Part shown: piece by piece, positions 58,352-64,000 of the stretch
Layout of the letters: each line of letters starts with the position of its first letter
How positions within the stretch are numbered: position 1 is the first letter of the stretch
Assembly (NCBI RefSeq): GCF_900104145.1
Contig: NZ_FNLB01000006.1
Span: 2,988,501-3,052,500 of the forward strand
Origin: Pseudovibrio sp. Tun.PSC04-5.I4
GTDB taxonomy: Bacteria > Pseudomonadota > Alphaproteobacteria > Rhizobiales > Stappiaceae
Reading direction: 5' to 3'
DNA: 64,000 nucleotides
The notes under the pieces: generated by a model
Seen by the model: the letters and a program-made list of their open reading frames with translations, nothing else
Told to the model about the DNA's origin: nothing
The model's database searches: none
Translations under genes and position numbers: made by a program

Positions 58352-58804
58352 ATGAACATCATTGAGCAGCTCGACGCAGAAGAAATGGCCCGCATCGAAG
58401 GTGAGCGTAAGCTCCCTACGTTCTCCCCAGGTGATACCGTACGTGTTCTCGTACGTGTTACTGAAGGTACACGTACTCGTGTGCAGGGCTACGAAGGCGT
58501 ATGCATCGCACGCGCAGGCGGCGGCATCAACGAAAGCTTCACCGTTCGTAAGATTTCTTACGGCGAAGGTGTAGAGCGTGTATTCCCAATCTTCAGCCCA
58601 ATGCTTGAAGGCGTGGAAATCATTCGCCGCGGTAAAGTCCGTCGCGCGAAACTTTACTACCTGCGTGAACGTCGCGGTAAATCCGCACGTATCGTTGAAG
58701 CTACCAACGTACGCGCTAAGCGCCTTAACGAAGAAGCTCGCACTATTGCTGCTGATGCGAAGGCTGCGAAAATCGCTGCTAAAGCTGCAGGTTCAGCAGA
58801 GTAA
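58352..58804 (+). CDS. rplS: 50S ribosomal protein L19
   Basis: 150 residues from the ATG at 58352 ([11 protein letters not shown]), with GGAAGA seven bases upstream; an ATG at 58337 is less likely. The core [27 protein letters not shown] and [11 protein letters not shown] is conserved, with an Ala/Lys-rich tail. It sits at the end of the ffh-rplS operon, followed by a strong terminator. Confidence 0.97.
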   Translation: MNIIEQLDAEEMARIEGERKLPTFSPGDTVRVLVRVTEGTRTRVQGYEGVCIARAGGGINESFTVRKISYGEGVERVFPIFSPMLEGVEIIRRGKVRRAKLYYLRERRGKSARIVEATNVRAKRLNEEARTIAADAKAAKIAAKAAGSAE

Positions 58805-58832
58805 AATTTGCTCTACGGCCTGTTTGGTTTCG

Positions 58833-58863
58833 AAAACCCCGCTGAGAAATCGGCGGGGTTTTT
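58833..58863 (+). terminator. Intrinsic terminator of the rplS operon
   Basis: AACCCCGC (58835-58842) pairs with GCGGGGTT (58853-58860), then five T. Confidence 0.88.
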
Positions 58864-58922
58864 GCATTTCTGCGATACACTGCATCTGTTAGACTGTTTG
58901 TGAGCAAAAAGGTGAAAGTGCA

Positions 58923-59783
58923 ATGCTGCTTATCCTTGGTGTGGTGGCCGTTATGTCACTTGGCATCTATGCCGTTTTTATAGAGCCACTCCTGTTGTTG
59001 CGTGTCTGCCGGCACAAAGTTGTTTTGTCTCCAGATGCAGTGAATAACCAACCTTTGACCATTTCTGTTTTAACTGACCTTCATGCGTGCTGGCCATGGA
59101 TGGGGCCGAAGCGAATTGCCAAAATTGTGAGGCGTGCCAATCAACATAATCCTGATGTTGTTGCACTGCTTGGTGATTACCACACTGCAATGCATCCACC
59201 TTTCGCCAAGAGCCTCGATAAAGCTTCTGACTGGGCTGCTCCGCTGTCGGGATTAAAGTCCAAACTGGGTACGTTTGGCGTGCTGGGCAACCATGACTGG
59301 CTGGAAGGCGGTGAGGAAGCGAAGGAAGCCTTGGAGCAGAACCGTGTGAAAGTGCTGGAGAACGAGGCGCTTCGCATCGCAACGCATGGCAATTCTCACG
59401 TCTGGATCATCGGCTTAGGGGATCAGTACGGCAATACATGCGATCTGCAGGGTGAAGGACGAAGAGATAACCTTCAGCTTGCGCTAAGCGGTATTGAGGA
59501 GGATGAGGCTCCGAGGATATTGCTTGCTCATGAACCCGATGTTTTTAGAGAAGCTGCTGAACATGTTGATTTAACGATCAGTGGACATACGCATGGTGGG
59601 CAGGTTCGCGTGCCGTTTATTGGTGCTTTAGCTATTCCATCCCGGTTAGGCCGAAAATATGCCAAGGGGATGTTTGCAGAAAACAAAAGCACTCTGATTG
59701 TTGGAAGTGGGCTTGGGTGTTCTGGTCTTCCTTTGAGGTTTTTATGCCCACCTGAGCTTTTGTTAATTGAAATATATTCCTAA
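58923..59783 (+). CDS. Membrane-anchored metallophosphoesterase (YkuE/YaeI-like)
   Basis: A 286-residue protein with an N-terminal membrane helix (about 1-20) and a calcineurin-like domain. Metal ligands: D52 and H54 (TDLHACW), D85 (GDYHT), N123-H124-D125 (GNHDW), H222 and H224 (SGHTHGG). Homologues include phosphodiesterases linked to lipid or envelope metabolism; the substrate is unknown. It stands alone. Confidence 0.88.
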   Translation: MLLILGVVAVMSLGIYAVFIEPLLLLRVCRHKVVLSPDAVNNQPLTISVLTDLHACWPWMGPKRIAKIVRRANQHNPDVVALLGDYHTAMHPPFAKSLDKASDWAAPLSGLKSKLGTFGVLGNHDWLEGGEEAKEALEQNRVKVLENEALRIATHGNSHVWIIGLGDQYGNTCDLQGEGRRDNLQLALSGIEEDEAPRILLAHEPDVFREAAEHVDLTISGHTHGGQVRVPFIGALAIPSRLGRKYAKGMFAENKSTLIVGSGLGCSGLPLRFLCPPELLLIEIYS

Positions 59784-60085
59784 GTAGCGGGATATCGGTA
59801 GATATTCTAAGCTTCTACCTCGTCCACACGTATACTTTCTATGCTGTCCCACCTTGAGAGAATCTCAAGGCAAAGGTGCTTGATATTTTCTCGTTTCGGT
59901 TCAATTAATAGGGCATGCAAAACGGAACCTCTTCTCGTTGTTTCCGTTGCTTCAGAATTATGCGGCCACAGAGAGTCGCAAATAAAAAGTAAATGATCCT
60001 TTTTCGTCGGGTCCTGAGCGCTAGGTTGTTGCGATCGGAACTGTACGGGGAGATGAGGATCAATCGTTTCCAGGAGATTAGCGCA
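59784..60085. other. Intergenic region upstream of leuC (302 bp)
   Basis: It holds the leuC promoter and leader. A minus-strand frame ending at 59807 reads RRGSVLHALLIEPK... with a protein-like composition for its last ~60 residues but has no good start (its ATG lies inside leuC), so it may be a gene remnant. No leucine-codon leader peptide was recognised. Confidence 0.4.
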
Positions 60086-61492
60086 ATGTCGCAGGCCAAA
60101 ACTCTTTACGATAAGATCTGGGACCATCATGTGGTCAGCACGCAAGAAGATGGAACTTGCCTGCTTTACATTGACCGTCACCTGGTACACGAAGTGACAA
60201 GCCCACAGGCGTTTGAAGGCCTGCGTATGGCCGGTCGTCAGGTTCGCCATCCTAAGCGTACATTGGCTGTTGTTGATCACAACGTTCCGACCACAGACCG
60301 CTCAAAGGGTATTGAAGACCCTGAAAGCGCTTTGCAGGTTGAGACACTTGCGAAAAACGCAGCCGAATTCGGCGTGGAGTATTACTCTGAGATGGATCCG
60401 CGTCAGGGTGTGGTTCACATTGTTGGTCCAGAGCAAGGCTTTACGCTGCCGGGTATGACGATCGTTTGTGGTGACAGCCACACATCCACACATGGTGCAT
60501 TTGGTTCTCTTGCACACGGCATTGGTACTTCAGAAGTTGAGCACGTTCTTGCAACGCAGACGTTGATTCAGAATAAAGCCAAAAACCTGCGCGTGACCGT
60601 GAATGGTCAGCTGCCGCATGGGGTGACGGCAAAAGATATCGTTCTGGCGATCATTGGGGAGTTGGGTACTGCTGGCGGTACTGGTTACGTGATTGAATAT
60701 GCCGGTGAAGCTATCCGTAATCTGTCTGTGGAGGGCCGTATGACGGTCTGCAACATGTCCATTGAAGCTGGTGCGCGTGCTGGTTTGATCGCTCCTGATG
60801 AAAAAACATACGCTTATCTGGAAGGTCGTCCTAAATCTCCAAAAGCTGGTGCTTGGGAAATGGCAAAGGCTTACTGGGAGACTTTGTTTACCGATGAAGA
60901 TGCAGCGTTTGACAAAGAAATCGCTCTGGATGCTGGCAACTTGCCACCAATCGTAACATGGGGCTCCTCTCCAGAAGACGTTGTGTCTGTTACGGGTGTT
61001 GTTCCAAATCCGGCTGATATTGAAGACGAAACCCGTCGTGCATCTAAAGAGCGTGCTCTTGTATACATGGGTGTAGAGGCTGGTCAGAAGATTACTGATA
61101 TCAAGATCGATCGTGTGTTTATTGGTTCCTGCACCAATGGCCGTATTGAAGACCTGCGTGAAGCTGCCGCTGCCGTTGAAGGTAAAAAGGTTGCTGATAC
61201 CGTGAATGCTATGGTTGTGCCGGGGTCTGGACTGGTGAAAGCGCAGGCAGAGGCTGAGGGTCTGGACGAGATCTTTAGAGCTGCTGGATTTGAATGGCGT
61301 GAGCCTGGGTGTTCCATGTGTCTTGCAATGAACGCTGACAAGTTGAAGCCGGGTGAGCGTTGTGCATCCACCTCCAACCGTAACTTCGAAGGTCGTCAGG
61401 GCTTTAAAGGCCGTACGCACCTTGTTTCTCCAGGTATGGCAGCTGCTGCTGCAATCGCCGGGCATTTCGTAGATGTGCGCGACTGGAACTAA
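60086..61492 (+). CDS. leuC: 3-isopropylmalate dehydratase large subunit
   Basis: Isomerises 2- to 3-isopropylmalate in leucine synthesis, with LeuD. The ATG at 60086 follows AGGAG; 468 residues. The [4Fe-4S] ligands are Cys349 (GSCTNGR), Cys409 and Cys412 (PGCSMC). leuD is not adjacent. Confidence 0.96.
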   Translation: MSQAKTLYDKIWDHHVVSTQEDGTCLLYIDRHLVHEVTSPQAFEGLRMAGRQVRHPKRTLAVVDHNVPTTDRSKGIEDPESALQVETLAKNAAEFGVEYYSEMDPRQGVVHIVGPEQGFTLPGMTIVCGDSHTSTHGAFGSLAHGIGTSEVEHVLATQTLIQNKAKNLRVTVNGQLPHGVTAKDIVLAIIGELGTAGGTGYVIEYAGEAIRNLSVEGRMTVCNMSIEAGARAGLIAPDEKTYAYLEGRPKSPKAGAWEMAKAYWETLFTDEDAAFDKEIALDAGNLPPIVTWGSSPEDVVSVTGVVPNPADIEDETRRASKERALVYMGVEAGQKITDIKIDRVFIGSCTNGRIEDLREAAAAVEGKKVADTVNAMVVPGSGLVKAQAEAEGLDEIFRAAGFEWREPGCSMCLAMNADKLKPGERCASTSNRNFEGRQGFKGRTHLVSPGMAAAAAIAGHFVDVRDWN

Positions 61493-61517
61493 TCTGATTC
61501 GTTGAAGAAACTGAATG

Positions 61518-61549
61518 AGGCGGGCTAGGAAACTATGCCCGCCTTTTTT
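61518..61549 (+). terminator. Intrinsic terminator of leuC
   Basis: AGGCGGGC (61518-61525) pairs with GCCCGCCT (61537-61544), then six T. Confidence 0.9.
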
Positions 61550-61768
61550 GTTGGTGTGATTTATGGGCTGCGCTGTTTGCTCTAAGTGGAAGCCTTTGAA
61601 TTGCAAAGAGCTAATCAGTAGTTGGATTATATGAATTTATAATTCCTTAGGGTAAGGAAAGAGCTAGGCTTCACATAGCTGTCATTTGTTGACTACACTA
61701 TAGGTGCATCTCAAGAGGATTTTAGTTTGGAAGACCTATGTCTCTGAAATGAGACTCGGGAGCACGTT

Positions 61769-62326
61769 GTGAACGCAGTCGTTTCTCAAGGCGCATTTCC
61801 TGCGCTGGTATTGAATGCTGATTATCGGCCCCTTTCTTACTACCCTCTATCCTTGTGGGGGTGGCAAGATGCGGTGAAGGCTGTTTTTCTCGACCGTGTC
61901 AATATTGTTTCTGAATACGATAGAGTTGTTAGAAGCCCGAGCTTTGAGTTTCAATTACCTAGTGTTGTTGCGCTTAAATCGTTTGTTAAAGCAGAGAGTC
62001 ATCCTGCGTTTACACGATTTAACGTGTTCTTGCGGGATCAGTTTCAGTGCCAATACTGCGGATCTGAGCATGATTTGACGTTTGATCATCTCATTCCAAG
62101 AAGCAAAGGTGGATTGACGACTTGGGACAATGTCATAACGGCGTGTTCGCCCTGCAACCTTCGCAAAGCGAATAAGTCGTGGCAAGAAATGCGCATGCGG
62201 CCAATGCAAAACCCTTACAAACCTCAAGTTCATGATCTGCATAATAATGGGCGCATGTTTCCGCCAAATTATTTGCACGAAAGCTGGCTGGATTTCTTGT
62301 ATTGGGACATCGAGCTAGAGCCATAA
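61769..62326 (+). CDS. HNH endonuclease family protein, GTG start
   Basis: 185 residues. GTG at 61769 with a GGGAG-like site upstream. The HNH core has C94/C97 and C126/C129 (zinc) and D106-H107 (FDHLIPRSKGG), with Asn in WDNVITACSPCN. It is conserved across Hyphomicrobiales and Rhodobacterales as a chromosomal gene of unknown role, not linked to restriction genes here. Confidence 0.85.
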   Translation: MNAVVSQGAFPALVLNADYRPLSYYPLSLWGWQDAVKAVFLDRVNIVSEYDRVVRSPSFEFQLPSVVALKSFVKAESHPAFTRFNVFLRDQFQCQYCGSEHDLTFDHLIPRSKGGLTTWDNVITACSPCNLRKANKSWQEMRMRPMQNPYKPQVHDLHNNGRMFPPNYLHESWLDFLYWDIELEP

Positions 62327-62453
62327 CGCAGAGTTAACGTTCTGTTAGGGCTCTCATTTAAAATTTTCTATAAAGTCGTGCAATTGATATCACCTACACG
62401 CCTGCTATATTATGTTGGTCATAATTATGTAGGCATCGATGGTGGGCATCACG

Positions 62454-63899
62454 ATGAATTATTCTCAACGCATTTCAAAGCAATTCAAAAAGTTTAACCG
62501 TTCAGAGGAGGGGGCTGTTGCAGTCCTTGTTGCTGTTCTCATGGTTTTGCTAATCGTGTTTGCGGGAATGGCTATCGATTTCGGCATGGGCTTTAATACT
62601 CGCCGAGCAGTTAATCAGGCTTTGGATGGTGCTGTATTGGCCGCGGCGAACAGGTTATCGACGACTGATATGGATAAGGCTGATGTTCAGGATCTTATCG
62701 AAGAATACTTTGATGCAAACTTAAAGGATTCTATTGGCGCTAATGCCATAGTTTCAAAGCCTCAAATCAAATACACCAAGGGTGGTGATTCCATCTCTGC
62801 TAGTGCAACGGTGGAGCTTCGAAACAGATTCATTCCACTTCTTAGTCTTCTTACCGGCAGTGCTGGTGACGGCGATGGCGATGGCGGTAACACTTTGGCG
62901 GTTGGCAGTAGTTCAACAGCGCGGTTTCCACGTAGTAACGTTGAGGTTACCGTAATTGTTGATGTTACTGGGTCTATGGGTGGACATATTGGTGCTCTGA
63001 AAAAAGCTTCAACTGGTTTGCTTGATGCGCTGTTGCCGGAAACAGACAAAAATTCCAAAAGTAAAATCAGGATTTCCTATATTCCCTATAGTCTGGGCAT
63101 TAAAATGGACGACACTCTGGCGAAAAGAGCGACTTTTGATATGAGCAGATATGGGTGTGTTCATGAGAGGGTCGGTGATCAGGCGACATCTGAAGTTCCT
63201 TATGATTTTGAAAACGGTGATGGTCGCACCGATTATATTGGAAGTGATAAGGGATGGTGTCCAAATTACGCGAAGCTCGTGCCGTTAACTTCTGACCGCA
63301 CAAAGATTGAAACTTCAATAAATAAGTTATCTGCAGGTGGCGCTACTGCGGGTCAAATTGGTATTGCTTGGGGTTGGTACACAATTTCTCCTCGGTGGGC
63401 GAATTTTTGGCCAAGTGATAGTAAGCCTTTGCCATATGAGACAAACGGCATTCGTAAATATGCAGTGTTTATGACCGATGGTAATTTTAATGTTCACTAC
63501 TCGGGCGATTACAAAGATGCAGAAAAAGAAATAAAAAAGAAAATTAAAGATAAAAAGAAAAAGGGCACTTGGACAGAAGGGCCTAATCCTGATGGTTCCA
63601 ATAAATTTAAATACGATGAACATAAAAAATTCGCGAAGAAAGTAAAGTGGAAGTACAAGTCATCAAGTGGCGAATATGGGACTCCGTCGATGCGCGCTAA
63701 AGAAATTTGCACCAATATGAAAGCCAAAAATATCACCATATATTCTGTGTATTTTGGCAATTCCTATAGTGCTAAGAATGTAATGCAAGACTGTGCTACT
63801 AGTGATAGCACCTTTTATAAAGCTGATAATGAGAGCGAGCTGATACAGGCGTTTGAGAAGATTGCGAACGATATCAAGAATATCTATTTGTCTCAATAA
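62454..63899 (+). CDS. TadG-like pilus-assembly/von Willebrand A domain protein
   Basis: About 481 residues (start 62454 or 62439). The N-terminal basic region and a hydrophobic helix (about 24-45, after RSEEGAVAV) resemble TadE/TadG pseudopilins. The vWA MIDAS is D170-V-T172-G-S174 in VDVTGSMGG, later with a TDGN segment. A Lys-rich stretch (about 354-400) interrupts the vWA fold. No tad cluster is visible next to it. Confidence 0.78.
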   Translation: MNYSQRISKQFKKFNRSEEGAVAVLVAVLMVLLIVFAGMAIDFGMGFNTRRAVNQALDGAVLAAANRLSTTDMDKADVQDLIEEYFDANLKDSIGANAIVSKPQIKYTKGGDSISASATVELRNRFIPLLSLLTGSAGDGDGDGGNTLAVGSSSTARFPRSNVEVTVIVDVTGSMGGHIGALKKASTGLLDALLPETDKNSKSKIRISYIPYSLGIKMDDTLAKRATFDMSRYGCVHERVGDQATSEVPYDFENGDGRTDYIGSDKGWCPNYAKLVPLTSDRTKIETSINKLSAGGATAGQIGIAWGWYTISPRWANFWPSDSKPLPYETNGIRKYAVFMTDGNFNVHYSGDYKDAEKEIKKKIKDKKKKGTWTEGPNPDGSNKFKYDEHKKFAKKVKWKYKSSSGEYGTPSMRAKEICTNMKAKNITIYSVYFGNSYSAKNVMQDCATSDSTFYKADNESELIQAFEKIANDIKNIYLSQ

Positions 63900-63924
63900 A
63901 GCCGTTTGAGAGCTTTGCACTATG

Positions 63925-63955
63925 AAAAACCCCGCTTCATTAAAGCGGGGTTTTT
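63925..63955 (+). terminator. Intrinsic terminator after the TadG-like gene
   Basis: AAAAACCCCGCTT pairs with AAGCGGGGTTTTT over a short loop. The remaining bases to the window end hold no recognised feature. Confidence 0.88.
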
Positions 63956-64000
63956 GTTTGTTTACTGAGAGTTATTGGTGCGTTGACTAAACGGTTTCTG

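Noticed and set aside
60530..61606. 358-codon open frame on the minus strand opposite leuC
   Set aside because: Antisense shadow of leuC; no recognised domain.
1..64000. tRNA, rRNA, CRISPR array, transposase or phage genes
   Set aside because: Searched by eye in gaps and translations; none seen, though a small tRNA could be missed without a computed search.

Overview
This window is a chromosomal segment of an alphaproteobacterium, most likely a marine member of the Hyphomicrobiales close to Pseudovibrio. Reasons: moderate G+C by eye; the origin-region order ppsR / hemE-hemJ-rho-mnmE-mnmG-rsmG-parA-parB-holA-lptE-leuS; an irr gene divergent from fabA-fabB-fabI; an AccD without the usual zinc ribbon; and clustered GANTC sites. 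The genus is inference. I found no rRNA, tRNA, insertion sequence, prophage or CRISPR array.

Layout. 1-7.5 kb: 3' end of glnD, murJ, trpS, then trpA-accD-folC. 7.6-16.2 kb: housekeeping genes on both strands (cysK, a HAD phosphatase, dut, a DODA-type dioxygenase, mutS, maeB). 16.4-19.5 kb: an accessory island with a large helical-repeat protein that ends in a Josephin-like cysteine-protease domain, and a small secreted SH3 protein. 19.5-24.4 kb: trpF-trpB (detached from trpA), an Ada-like methyltransferase, a DUF2244 gene, nth and irr. 24.7-29.3 kb: fabA-fabB-fabI, a second SH3 protein and a 2-hydroxyacid dehydrogenase. 29.4-33.1 kb: leftward ppsR-maf-aroE-coaE-dnaQ. 33.08-33.44 kb: AT-rich gap that is the likely chromosomal replication origin. 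33.4-51.1 kb: rightward hemE-hemJ-rho, two tandem GNAT genes, a leftward DUF255 gene, then mnmE-mnmG-rsmG-parA-parB, followed by an orphan membrane protein and leftward leuS-lptE-holA. 51.3-54.1 kb: a YggS gene and two paralogous membrane-anchored hydrolases. 54.2-58.9 kb: a candidate small RNA and the ffh-aroQ-rpsP-rimM-trmD-rplS operon. 58.9-64 kb: a metallophosphoesterase, leuC, an HNH endonuclease and a TadG-like von Willebrand protein.

How it fits together. The genes on each side of the putative origin are mostly transcribed away from it. ParA and ParB are encoded about 11 kb to its right, and six ParB-site (parS) matches lie between 37.7 and 43.6 kb, so origin, partition sites and partition proteins form one segregation locus. 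The most unusual content is the 889-residue protein at 16.4 kb. Its C-terminus matches the eukaryotic ataxin-3/Josephin deubiquitinase signature (Gln, Cys, His and Asp at matching spacing), which suggests a host-directed effector or an unstudied bacterial ubiquitin-like protease. A second oddity is the relocated trpA, whose catalytic Asp position carries Glu.
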